From the NCBI RefSeq assembly GCF_014356525.2, contig NC_052511.1, positions 47,083,216 to 47,147,215 of the forward strand: a DNA stretch of 64,000 bases. The letters are read 5' to 3'. The translations under genes were made by a program, and so were the position numbers. Of this stretch, positions 11,400-21,611 are shown in pieces (position 1 is the stretch's first letter; each line of letters opens with the position of its first letter). The notes beneath the pieces were generated by a model. The model saw only the letters and a program-made list of their open reading frames with translations, was not told the DNA's origin and ran no database searches. The stretch comes from Nilaparvata lugens. Its lineage: Eukaryota > Arthropoda > Insecta > Hemiptera > Delphacidae.

Positions 11400-11825
11400 A
11401 ACCAGAAATACTGCAGTAAGTTCTGAAACTAGTATCGAAAATACTTGTGACCCCTCGGGCTGGAGAACTCGCTCAAGAGCTGTTGTATTGTAATCTTTGA
11501 AACCCGCAACTTCTAATTATACAGAGTTGGTGGAAGTTATTAGAACAGCTTGAAACAGAAATACTGCAGTAAGTTCTGAAACTAGTATCAAAAAAATACT
11601 AGTGACCCCCTGGGTGGGAGAACTCGCTCAAGAGCTGTTGTATTGTAATCTTTGAAACCCGCAACTTCTAATTATACAGAGTTGGTGGAAGTTATTAGAA
11701 CAGCTTGAAACAGAAATACTGCAGTAAGTTCTAAAACTAGTATTACTAGTGACCCCCTGGGTGGGAGAACTCGCTCAAGAGCTGTTGTATTGTAATCTTT
11801 GAAACTCGCAACTCCTGATTATTGA
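11400..11825. repeat. 154-bp tandem repeat, about 2.8 units
   Basis: CTGCAGTAAGTTCT at 11411, 11564 and 11719, with GAGAACTCGCTCAAGAGCTG in every unit. A lone inverted piece lies at about 10105. Confidence 0.88.
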
Positions 11826-12513
11826 CCGAGCGAAGTGAGGTCTAAGATTCAAGTCGACGGTTTGGAATTTCTTATAATGTTCAAATGTTTATATGTTGCG
11901 CATTTACGACGAAACGCGGTAATAGATCTCCATGAAATTTGACAGGTATGTTCCTTTTTAAATTGCGCGTCTACGTATATACAAGGTTCTTGGAAATTTT
12001 GCATTTCAAGGATAATATAGAAGGAAAAAGGAGCTTCCTTCATACGCTAATATTGGAGTGAAAATCAGACTATAGAATTATTCATCATAAATCAGCTGTC
12101 TAGTGGACTATAATACTACCCGTTCTAAAACATCGAACATCTTGAAAATGTATCTTTCCATCAACGTTAGTAGACAGTTGACTTAATACTACCCGTTCAA
12201 AAACATCGAACATCTTGAAAATGTATCTTTTCATCAACGTTAGTAGACAGTTGACTATAATACTACCCGTTCAAAAACATCGAACATCTTGAAAATATAT
12301 CTTTCCATCAACGATGTAGACAGTTGCAGCCAGACCTGATAACAGCGCTCACACTCACATTCCGGGACGACACGTCACGGTACGATAGGGCAGAAAGCTC
12401 TATGTTTATTTAAGATTTTTTTCTAGAAATTTTAAATTGATAAATTATTTATTGATTTTTGAGAAAACATTACAACAGGTCGATGTAACTTACTGAGCGC
12501 GAGGTCTACTGTT
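11822..12513 (-). mobile_element. Repeat D, long form with an internal 72-bp triplication
   Basis: Starts TTGACCGAGCGAAGTGAGG and ends GAGCGCGAGGTCTACT. The block TACTACCCGTTCAAAAACAT occurs three times at 72-73 bp spacing (12113-12330) but once in the sibling at 25052-25656. Siblings end in CTAGT beside GTTCTGTGAACAGTAGACC, which is compatible with a helitron-like 3' end, but this is unproven. Confidence 0.75.
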
Positions 12514-12900
12514 ATTTATTTATTTATTTATCTATTCAATCATTCAGAGTTACACAACTTACAGTAAAGTATGACAGGCTTATAAGCCCAAAACGGTTCC
12601 AATTCTAATTTATACAACAGTCCAAATGTAGTTAGGTTATGTATCACTTCAAAATTCTTCAATTTACAATTCAAAACACTGTTCACAGAACTACTAGTAT
12701 AATAAAGGAAACAATTCGCTTATGCATGTATTGGTTAGGAAATTCATAAATGATCTATCATAGGTCTGAGCTACTCAACTGATTAACTTGAAATTTTTCA
12801 TATAAATTCTCAATTTGCCGAGGATGGTTATAGACCTATTTTCAATTCTCCAAGATTACTGAGCGCGAGGTCTACTATTCACAGAACTACTAGTACAGAG
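12514..12900. mobile_element. LINE 3' end (AAAT tail, inverted) plus a short D-related fragment
   Basis: About 12505-12660 is an inverted AAAT-tailed LINE end. About 12698-12895 begins ACTAGTATAATAAAGGAAAC and ends GAGGTCTACTATTCACAGAA, the two ends seen in the D group. Confidence 0.6.
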
Positions 12901-13710
12901 TTGGTGAAAATTATAAAACAGCTAAATATTCTTCTTACAAGTATAATCTGACAGGTATCATTGAGGATCCTATTTGAAATGAAAAATTACTCTTCAAAAA
13001 TTACTCTCTCACTTCAACTTTTTTGTCCCTGTCAGAATTCCTCATAAGCATCACGCAACGTTTCCCATTCAACATAAGCTGTCAGTTTGAACAGGTTCAA
13101 GTCAATTCCACCCTGAGGCAAAATTATAAACCGAATGAAGTCTCAATGCTTTGATTCGCTTATTGGACACACTGTGTGTTGAAGCTGAATCAAATGGAAA
13201 GGAAGTTCAAATACACAATAAATCAAAAGAGACAGGAGAGTTTAATGGATAGGGTAGTCAATTGCACGGGAGATTCAAATATACAGGGAGTCAAATGGAC
13301 AGGGAATCAAATGGACAACAGAGTCAAATGGACAGGGAATCAAATGCACCCAGAGTAAATGGACAGGGAATCAAATGGACAACAGAGTAAATGGACAGGA
13401 TATCAAATGGCTGAACATAGAAACAGATGGCAGGTGTATAGATGTCAAATAACATGGATATGTGAACCAATTTGACTGCAGGGAAATCTGATCCTTTGAC
13501 AATCAAATATGTCATCAAATAGTTTCTGAAATCGGGTATCACCCTCAAGGGTTGTCTCTCCATAGATAGATTGTTAATCCAGTTGGGTATCATGGGTTAT
13601 ATATCTGTGGTTTACCAATCATGGTCTTCTTTTGACAGGACAATATTCGAAATCAAAGGCAAAATAATTATATCCTGTTGTATATCCATACTTTTTCACT
13701 GTTATAATTA
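12900..13710. other. No gene; short AATGGACAGGGAATC repeats
   Basis: About 13240-13400 has several AATGGACAGGGAATCAAATG and ACAACAGAG units in tandem. The rest is AT-rich with no supported gene. Confidence 0.55.
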
Positions 13711-13866
13711 AACTTGAATTTAAAAAAAACACTTTTGAAGTGAAAATACACTTACTTTTGTAGTGACGATCGTTTCGACCTATTGTTGGTCATCATCGTC
13801 GAAACGATCGTCACTACAAAAGTAAGTAAATTTTCACTTCAAAAGTGTTTTTTAAAATTCAAGTTT
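13711..13866. mobile_element. Snap-back element, 68-bp arms
   Basis: The left arm (ACACTTTTGAAGTGAAAATA, then TAGTGACGATCGTTTCGA) pairs with the right arm (TCGAAACGATCGTCACTAC, then TTTTCACTTCAAAAGTGTTT) across a loop of about 20 bases. Only one or two mismatches were seen. Confidence 0.9.
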
Positions 13867-14280
13867 AAATATTATAGTTATACCTATCAAATTATTTGAT
13901 CATGAGAATCATTGGTTTATAAATCATTTTTTCTATTTTTAAATCGAGGATCTTAAATAAACAATATATTCAAACAACTGCACAATCATTCCACATATTT
14001 ATTAACAGTGTTTCAAAAATTCCACATTCATTGATAATATTTTGATAAAAAGGTCCTCACTCAAATTTTTGTCAATCAACGATCAAAAATGAACGATAAA
14101 TTCAAACAGCTACTCCATCATCTCACAGATTTTTAATAGAATAAAATAAACAATCTATTCTATAAATTATCAATTTCAATCTTTATAGATTGTTCGTTCC
14201 ATTCTCATAGTTTCATAAGAATTTCATGATCATTTGTTGATACCTTGAGACAAAATTACACCGATAATTAATTAATATTT
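13867..14280. other. No gene seen
   Basis: AT-rich sequence leading into the satellite, probably including decayed satellite units near its end. Confidence 0.4.
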
Positions 14281-15931
14281 TGATACAAATTTCGACAATA
14301 CATTTGTTGTTACCTTGACTCAAAATCACTCAAATTCTATGATAATTTTTCAGTTTTTTGACACAAATTTTGCCACTCAAAGCTCATAATAGATGGGCTG
14401 AGTGGAACCAGCCTAGTCCCACGACAGTTAATTGAAATTTTGATACAAATTTCGCCAATAAATTTACAAAAATCATTTGTTAATAATTCGAAATCACTCA
14501 AATTCTATGACAAATTCTCAGTTTTTTGACACAAATTTTTCCACTCAAAACTGATGGGCTGAGTAGGATCAACCCTAGGCCAACGACGATTCTACAATTA
14601 TTTAATATTTTGATACAGATTTCTCTAATAGAACCACAAAAATCATTCGTTAATACTTTGATAGCAATTCTATAATAAATTCTCAGTTTTTTGACACAAA
14701 TTTTTGTACTCAAAACTCATAACAGATGGGCTGAGTAGGATCAACCCTAGCCCCACGACAATTCATTAATATTTTGATACAAATTTCGGCAATAAATTAA
14801 CCATTCCTTAATACTTTGACACAAATTCTATGATAATTTTTCAGTTTTTTGACACAAATTTTTGCACTCAAAACTCATAACAGATGGACTGAGTGGGACA
14901 AACACTAGCCCAACGACAATTCATTAATATTTTTATACAAATTTCGGCAATAAATTAACCATTCCTTAATACTTTGACACAAATTCTATGATAATTTTTC
15001 AGTTTTTTGACACAAATTTTTGCACTCAAAACTCATAACAGATGGACTGAGTGGGACAAACACTAGCCCAACGACAATTCATTAATATTTTTATACAAAT
15101 TTCGGCAATAAATAACCATTCCTTAATACTTTGACACAAATTCTATGATAATTTTTCAGTTTTTTGACACAAATTTTTGCACTCAAAACTCATAACAGAT
15201 GGACTGAGTGGGACAAACCCTAGCCCAACGACAATTCATTTATATTTTGGTACAAATTTCGGCAACAAATTAACCTTTCCTTAATACTTTGACACAAATT
15301 CTATAACAAATTTTCAGTTTTTTGACACAAATTTTTGCACTCAAAACTCATAACAGATGGGCTGAGTGGGACAAACCCTAGCCCAACGACAATTAATTAA
15401 TATTTTGATACAAATTTCGACAATACATTTACAAAAATCATTCGTTAATACTTTGATACCAATTCTATAATAAATTCTCAGTTTTTTGACACAAATTTTT
15501 CCACTCAAAACTCATAACAGATGGGCTGGGTAGTACCAACCCTAGCCCCACGACAATTAATTAATATTTTGATACAAATTTCGACAATACATGTACAAAA
15601 ATCATTCGTTAATACTTTGATACCAATTCTATAATAAATTCTCAGTTTTTTGACACAAATTTTTGCACTCAAAACTCATAACAGATGGACTGAGTGGGAC
15701 AAACCCTAGCCTAACGACAATTCAATAATATTTTGATACAAATTTCTCCAATAGATTTACAAAAATCATTTGTTAACAATTTGAAATCACTCGAATTCTA
15801 TGACAAATTTTCAGTTTTTGACACAAATTTTGAAATCACTCAAATTATATGACAAATTTTCAGTTTTTTGACACAAATTTTGACACTCAAAACTCATAAC
15901 AGATGGGCTGGGTAGGACCAACCCTAGCCCC
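14280..15931. repeat. About 160-bp satellite array abutting the yellow-like gene
   Basis: About ten head-to-tail units marked by CAGTTTTTTGACACAAA at 14351, 14519, 14684, 14842, 15000, 15157, 15315, 15479, 15643 and 15812, then a partial unit at 15861. Spacing is 157-169 bp. Each unit also carries an ACAGATGGGCTGAGTGGGA block and a block containing TAGCC and ACGACAATT. The last unit ends at about 15931, inside the C-terminal exon of the yellow-like gene. Confidence 0.93.
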
Positions 15932-16556
15932 GGGCTGACAAACAGTACCTTTCACGGCCTCCCTAGCGTTCACCCTCAAAATCCTGAAATTATACTCATC
16001 CGGGCTCAAACTGGAGTACAAATACTTATGTAATCGATTACTCAATACCCAGATATACTTTTCGTTTCCGTTTGTTTCGATTTTTAGGTCGTTGGGGAAA
16101 CTAAGGGTCGTGTTGTTAGTCTCGATCACCCCTTGGGTAGATTCCAAATGGGGGCCGTTTTTGCTATTCCAACATCCAACAGCTGATTTTGAAACTAAAT
16201 TGTAGTACAAAATTCCGTCGCTATCCATCGCGCTGGCGCTAGCGTGACTATCCTTCCTCCCACGTGGTTGTCCAATAGCGTTGAAGCAATCTAGTTCCTC
16301 AGTTGACTTAGTTTCGTTTCGTAGGATCTCGGTGGACACGGAAAACTCGCGGAAACTTGAGAGGGGGTGGAAGTAGAGCAGTTTTTCCTGCGTTTTGGGG
16401 TCGGGGGGTGACAGGGCTAGCCCGAAAATTCCGTCGGTCCATCGGAAAATGATGCCGTCAAGGTCGTAGCGAGAAACGATTGGATCGGGGTAGAAATGCG
16501 GGTGGGAAATTCGCCAGGATTTGTTATTCTGCCAGTCGTAGACTACTAGGCCGTAC
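15887..16556 (-). CDS. Yellow/MRJP family protein, C-terminal exon ending in satellite
   Basis: The acceptor TTTTTCCCAG precedes 16556. The exon encodes RYGLVVYDWQNNKSWRI, HFYPDP, DGIIFRWTDGIFGLALSP, LLYFHPLSSFREFSVSTEIL, ASAMDSDGILYYNLVSKSAVGCWN, LSFPNDLKI, YIWVLSNRLHKYLY and YNFRILRVNAREAVKGTVC: the whole second half of the MRJP propeller, without frameshift. After CQP the last roughly 14 residues and the TGA stop lie in a unit of the 160-bp satellite (14280-15931), so the native tail has been replaced or truncated. An alternative donor AAAG|GTACTG just before the satellite could lead to a further exon I do not see. N-x-T/S sites fit a secreted protein. Assignment to a particular yellow paralogue is not attempted. 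Confidence 0.92.
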
Positions 16557-16559
16557 CTG

Positions 16560-17587
16560 GGAAAAACGAGAAAAATTGACATGAAATTATGGTACAGTAT
16601 ATTGATTAAAACCACGTATAATAGAATTAAATAGAATAGATCCAGTTATACACAAATAGATTTTTGGAGAAAAAGAAGAAGAAGAAGACGAAGAAGAAAA
16701 AGAAAAAGAAATAGAAATGAAGTAGAAAAAGGAGAAGAGGATGACGATGGAGAGGAAGAAGAAGAAAGGGAAAGAGAAAGGATAATTCCATCAAGTTGAA
16801 TGTAGCATTGGTCAAGAATACCCACGGCTTTCTATTAAATCTTTCTTTCTAAGTGCTATAACTCTTTCAAAAATCATGATTTTCTACCTTTCAACAAATT
16901 CACAATATAGGTAATTTTATTCCCTTCAAAATTGTTTCTCTGTAAAATTCACCTAAAATGCACGGTTGAGGAGTTACAAGCCAAAAACCGCACGAAGTAC
17001 ACAATATTCTATTCTGACAGACTTCAGAATGTCAGCTGCCAAAGCTCGTAAAACAGCTCTGGAGCCTGATGGATGAGTGAGGGAACGTCAGCACATTCTG
17101 GCGGCAGAAATCCTAACTACAACGTCACCTGCAACACTACAAACAGGAGCGCTCGCCCCACCTAGCGGCAATAATTGTAACTAATCTATGCATTGTTTTA
17201 GTTTGTGAATAATTGTGGTGTTATTGTTGATTTTATGGTAATAATGCATTCAATAAAAGTTGAACTTGAGAATGAAATGATGAACAATTTATGACATATC
17301 ATTGTTTCTCGTATCTTCTTGTATAACGCTGAAATTTATAAAAAAAACTGGAGATAAGTTGATGGTGTTTATTGGCGAGTGAAAATCATATGAACTTTAA
17401 TAATTATTATTATAATTAATTTTCTTCTCATCATTTTAATATTTTCTTTCTCTACTCCCTCTTCTTCTTTTCTTCCTCTTCTTTCCTCATCCTCAAGAAG
17501 AAGAAGAAGAAATAGAAGAAGATTGTGGTTTTCAAGTGCATAATTCCTCTGGTTTTCTATTCCAATATTCTAAAATATTATATATTA
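16560..17587. other. Yellow intron: GAA microsatellites and an unexplained GC-richer island
   Basis: GAA/AGA-rich runs lie at about 16674-16765 and 17499-17520. About 17030-17175 is GC-richer (GCGCTCGCCCCACCTAGCGG) and is followed by AATAAAAG at about 17254. I looked here for the missing yellow segment (NIVVDV and CDDAFAY-type codons on the minus strand) and did not find it. Confidence 0.5.
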
Positions 17588-17828
17588 TATATACTATAAT
17601 AAAGGAAAGAACTGGCTTATACACGTACGGGATAGGAAAATTATGTTTGACGCATCATCACGTCTCAACTACTGGACTGATTAACTTGAAATTTTGCTTA
17701 TAGATTATTATTAATCAACCGAGGATGGTTATAGGCCTACTATTTTCAATTCTTCAAGATTTCATTACGTCAAGTTTTCAGTTTGTCAAGTTTTGAAATT
17801 CAGCAGGTTCCCTGCTAGAACAGTATAA
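17588..17828 (+). mobile_element. D-related repeat fragment
   Basis: Begins TACTATAATAAAGGAAAGAA and carries GCATCATCACGTCTCAACTA and GAGGATGGTTATAGGCC. The block is also found at 12700 and, inverted, 41290-41535. Confidence 0.65.
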
Positions 17829-18432
17829 AAAATCTGGTGTGGTACACTCACACAACTTTCCTTGCTCATTGATCTATAAGCCTTTTTCTTAAACAAGGAT
17901 AATTTAGGGAATAACATTATGCCGATTGGCGGCTAAATAATTAAAATTACGATTATACTATTGTGATTGTGTTCAGAGTACATTTTCCTTTGTTTGAATT
18001 ATGAAATTTGAGGATTTTTCAAAAGTTGTCAAAACAGCTGTTCTACAAATAAAATATCGACATGTGTTCTTTTGAATAAACTGCTCTACCTACCTACCTC
18101 ACGCACGAGAAGGAGGTTACAAAGTAAATTTCTCAAGGATGGGGTGGACCCCCTGTTAATTTCTCAGGGAGGAGACTCATGCCAGTTAAAAGAGCTGATA
18201 TATAACTATACAGGGTATGAATTTGAGAAAATCGTGATAGAAATTAAACAAAATTCATTCTTCTCAGGAAAATTACGGAGCTCCTGCAATTTTCCCGGAA
18301 ATGAGACTCATGTCAGTTGATAGGGCTTATAAATAGCTATCTAGGGTATAAATTTGAAGAGAATCGTTAGAGCCGTTTTCGAGAAAACCTTGAAAAACAT
18401 GGTTTTTTAGCCATTATCCGCCATATAGAATT
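17829..18432 (-). mobile_element. Diverged element B copy at the end of a yellow exon
   Basis: Begins TCTGGTGTGGTACACTCACA with AACTTTCCTTGC. It ends in the family's ATCGTTAGAGCCGTTTTCG and CCATTATCCGCCAT region directly against the yellow exon at about 18433. It is strongly diverged from the other copies and contains a duplicated CTCAGGGAGGAGACTCATG-like block. Confidence 0.65.
18383..18388 (-). promoter_or_regulatory. Candidate splice donor inside a transposable element
   Basis: TCAAG|GTTTTC lies in the element-derived part of the middle yellow exon. It is in phase 2, as exon 16556-15887 requires (AG|G, giving S-R-Y-G-L). It is weak after the first two bases. No other in-frame donor was seen between EKLIKF and the in-frame stop at about 18367. 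Confidence 0.35.
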
Positions 18433-18718
18433 GAATTTTATTAATTTCTCGCTGTTGACATCAAATACCAAAATCTGAGGAGGACACAGCTGGTTGACTG
18501 ATTCAAAAATGTCCACAGAACCCGAGTCAAGAACCCACACTCGGCCACACTGGTCAAGTGACATCCGAAACACCGAAGTGATGACGTCACACTTGTTGCT
18601 GCCCCTTGATGACGTCAGCTGATGCCACTTCCAGGATGGGAAGGGCCGTAGACGAGGGGAAGGGTTGGGGTCATGGCGGTCCAAAACGGCTAAACTACAT
18701 GGCACTCCTTGTTTCCAC
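18389..18718 (-). CDS. Yellow/MRJP family protein, middle exon with repeat-derived end
   Basis: The acceptor TTTTTTTAG precedes 18718. The exon reads WKQGVPCSLAVLDRHDPN, LRPFPSWKWHQL, CDVITSVFRMSLDQCGRVWVLDSG and CPPQILVFDVNSEKLIKF, all recognisable first-half MRJP blocks. After EKLIKF (about 18433) the sequence becomes that of the inverted repeat element at 17829-18432, which resembles element B elsewhere in the window. I see no donor before that boundary. The listed end assumes the weak donor AAG|GTTTTC inside the repeat, which is phase 2 and in frame with the next exon. That would add about 14 repeat-derived residues and skip the conserved family segment around the CDDAFAY-type motif. The gene may be a pseudogene, or the missing part may be lost or misassembled. 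Confidence 0.8.
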
Positions 18719-18825
18719 CTAAAAAAACACAAAAATATTATATTTTTTATACAAGAAATAATTACACAATAAACATCAATTATATGATGTTTTATGGTAT
18801 ATATGAGAATAAACTATAATATCGG

Positions 18826-20195
18826 GGCACCGGGCTTTGCTCGTTATTTATTTAATATCGGGGCACCGAGCTTCACTCATCATTTATTGATAAACAGAAC
18901 ACAATTCTTTAAAATGATTGAGGAAGGACAAACAGGCACAGCCCAAAACTGTTTCTTTCCCGAATTTTGATTTATCACTATATATATAAAAATGAATGTC
19001 TGTTTGTGTTTTTTTTTGTTCCCCATAGACTCGAAAACTACTTGACAGAACGGCATGAGACTTTGGGAATATGTTGTGTAAATATTGGGGATGGTTTCTG
19101 ACCAGAAATTTTAATAGGGGGGCTAATGATGATTATTATAAATTGATCAATTTTACATACCTATGTTTTCGAAATTGTCGGCCGAGTGGCTAACATAGAA
19201 CGGGAAGATCATCATGATTAAAGATCATGTTGTGATAATATTATTTAGCATCTAAAACTACCAGTTGTAATAAACACGTAACTCTGTAATAAATTTGTTT
19301 ACTGATATACTAAAACGGTAGTTGTAAGCACATAGGTCCGTATTGAGATGTAAATGAATATATTGATTGTCAGATAAATTTCATGATTCACCAAATAAAG
19401 TCAAATGTGACATGAGATACATTGACTTTTTGGCGGTACGAAGTTCGCCGGGTAAGCTAGTACACTATAAATGGTCCAAAAAGTAGGTTATGTTCCATAC
19501 ACTTGGATTCAGGTCCAACTTTCAGTCCAAGCATTTGAAAACATAAAAGTTCCAATTTAGATTGTTTACAAACCAAATTGAATAACAAAATAACACTCAC
19601 TAATCACTTGAAACTGTGATGATTAACTTTGAGAATTATGATATACTATAACTTAGAATGATATACCATGTCATGTCAACAAATCAGATTATTTTGATCA
19701 AGTCTATTGAAATTTTCAGATAATATTTCTCGTGAGATAAGCTGATTGATTCAACAGCTGAAAAAGTTCTGTATCTCTCCCACACACGCATCTTCTGTTA
19801 TCGACAGACGACGAAATTATCATCTGTTTTCCCAAGGATGAATAATTATTATCCTTTTCATGTCCTTCAGCGAATTTTCCCAGGGATGAGAACTTTGGAC
19901 AGAACTTTGATCTTCAACTCTCCTCAGTAAGAACATAACCTATTTTTTCGGACATTTTATTATTTATAAAATTTGGGAACAGAATAGTTTTGGGCTATGC
20001 CTGTTGTTCTATCTCGATCATATTCATATGATTTGTAATTATATCAACGAATAAATAAAATAAATAAATAAATAGTGCAATCGAATTTTTATACATAAAC
20101 CTACTATGTTCCAAATTTCGTGAAAATCGTTAGAGCCGTTTTCGAATCCGTTGGACATAAAAATAAATACAGAAATTGCTTGCCTTATATAATAG
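18826..20195 (-). mobile_element. Repeat C, long form with a nested helitron-like insert
   Basis: Starts with two TATCGGGGCACCG copies and ends with AACCTACTATGTTCCAAATT, ACAGAAATTGCTTGCC and TATAATAGGA. Interrupted at about 18968-19461 by the CTAGT-ended insert. A LINE AAAT-tailed end lies at about 19925-20075. Confidence 0.65.
18968..19461 (+). mobile_element. Helitron-like insert ending CTAGT
   Basis: Begins near TATATATAAAAATGAATGTC and ends GGCGGTACGAAGTTCGCCGG then TAAGCTAGT. GGCG...CGCC gives a short hairpin before the CTAGT end, as in helitrons (CTRRT). A related end lies at 55070-55096. CACTATA occurs on both sides, so a 7-bp duplication is an alternative reading. Confidence 0.55.
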
Positions 20196-20199
20196 GATA

Positions 20200-20393
20200 T
20201 TTTCACTATGATGGATATTTTACACTATTGCCTATTTTTGACAATTTTTATCCAAATTTGGGTACAGTTTCGAGCTTTGAGCCTGTTATTCCTTTTCCAA
20301 TCATTCATAGTTGAGAATTATATTGTATCTATCAATTAATATATAAATAAATAAATATTGAGGTGGAATAAAAGAGCTATATTACTTTCCTTG
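20200..20393 (+). repeat. Flanking duplication, left copy (LINE 3' end)
   Basis: TTTTTATCCAAATTTGGGTA, then TATTGTATCTATCAAT, then AAATAAATATTGAGGTGGAA. The same series recurs at about 21127-21305, so element B at 20394 lies between two copies. Confidence 0.75.
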
Positions 20394-21003
20394 CCCTATT
20401 ACCATAGATAAGGGAAGTATTGCTTTCCGAAAAAAATAAGATTTTCGATCAAATGCAATTCAAGATGGCGGCTAAAATGGCAAAAATGTTGTCAAAAACA
20501 GGGGTTTTCGCGTTTTCTCGAAAACAGCTCCAACGATTTTGATCAAATTCATACCTAAAATAGTCATTGATGAGCTCTATCAACTGCCATAAGTCCCATA
20601 TCTGTGAAAATTTCAGGAGCTCCGCCCCATCTATGCAAAGTTTGATTTTAGATTCCCAATTATCAGGCTTCAGATACAATTTAAACGAAAAATTTTGAGT
20701 GGGAAATATTGAACATGAAAATCTTTCCAATTAATGTACAGTAACATTTTCACCGAAAATTGAAAATAAGCTTGAAATTTGAAAAAATGTGATTATTCAA
20801 TCGCAAACTGTTGGCAACTGATGATTCTTTTAAATCATTCACTATGAAGAGATAGCAGATCTCGTGTGTCTCCAGCGTTATTGTCCTGTCACCAGCTGGC
20901 ACAAATCTTTGAATAGTAGACTTGAGATGCGCGGGAACACTAGCGTCAGGTGATCAATTATTTTCATAACGGCAAGGAAAGTTGTGTGAGTGCGCCACAC
21001 CAG
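20394..21003 (+). mobile_element. Element B, internally deleted copy without the (TG)n
   Basis: Starts ACTTTCCTTGCCCTATTACC. It jumps from TTTCCGAAAAAAAT directly to the GATCAAATGCAATTCAAGAT region, losing the (TG)n part, and ends GAGTGCGCCACACCAGA. Confidence 0.85.
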
Positions 21004-21009
21004 ATTTTT

Positions 21010-21305
21010 TATATTATAAACCCACTATGTTCCAAATTTCGTAAAAATCGTTAGAGCCGTTTTCGAGTTCCGTTGGACATAAATAACCATATAAATATAT
21101 ACAGAAATTGCTTGCTTAATATAATTGGATATTTACACTATAATGAAGTGATAAACATAGCCTATTTTTGACTATTTTTATCCAAATTTGGGAACAGTTT
21201 CGGGCTTTAAGCCTGTTTTTCCTTTTCCAATCAATCATAGTTGAGGATGATATTGTATCTATCAATGAATTCATAGATAAATAAATATTGAGGTGAGATA
21301 AAAGA
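21010..21305 (+). repeat. Flanking duplication, right copy
   Basis: Repeats the repeat C end (CTATGTTCCAAATTTCGTAA, ACAGAAATTGCTTGCTTAAT) and the LINE 3' end seen at 20090-20393. Confidence 0.75.
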
Positions 21306-21312
21306 GATATAA

Positions 21313-21574
21313 CATAGAGAAACAATAGTGTTAGTAGATATCCCATGGTATAGGGAATCTATGTTGCAACTTTTACTGTTATCTCAAGCCGATTGTCAAT
21401 TTTCACTGTTTTGTTGGGGTGAGAGTGTATTAACGGCACAATTTGAGAGACTACCAGCGTCACACAGCTGCATAGGAAAGAACTATGTGAACTATCGGCT
21501 TGGGATAACAGTAAAAGTTGCAACATAGATTCCCTATACCATGGGATATCTACTAACACTATTGTTTCTCTATG
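21313..21574. mobile_element. Snap-back MITE with 80-bp arms in a yellow intron
   Basis: The left end CATAGAGAAACAATAGTGTT and the right end AACACTATTGTTTCTCTATG are exact reverse complements. The arms continue for about 80 bp with a single mismatch, suggesting a recent insertion. It ends 38 bp from the GC splice donor of the yellow exon. A second copy is at 57109-57383. Confidence 0.92.
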
Positions 21575-21605
21575 GCTATATTTACTAACTTATGTTTCCC
21601 AGTTA

Positions 21606-21611
21606 ACTTGC
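21606..21611 (-). promoter_or_regulatory. Non-canonical GC splice donor of the yellow-like gene
   Basis: On the minus strand the exon ends CCAAG and the intron begins GCAAGT, the consensus context for a GC-AG intron. Using it joins in phase 2 to the acceptor TTTTTTTAG at 18719 and gives PRWKQGVPCSL, exactly the expected family motif. The nearest GT, four bases downstream, would break that motif. Confidence 0.8.

Noticed and set aside
14280..15931. Regularly spaced repeats suggesting a CRISPR array
   Set aside because: Units are contiguous and similar over their whole length, with no unique spacers, in a eukaryotic context.
15920..15945. CCGGGCTGACAAA near the yellow exon end resembles the sequence after the B box of the tRNA-related element
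   Set aside because: Only about 13 bases match and the flanks differ, so chance is the simpler explanation.
17090..17175. Candidate for the missing yellow exon on the minus strand (after TGTTGCAG)
   Set aside because: The frames hit stops quickly or lack the conserved CDDAFAY and VVDV-type residues.
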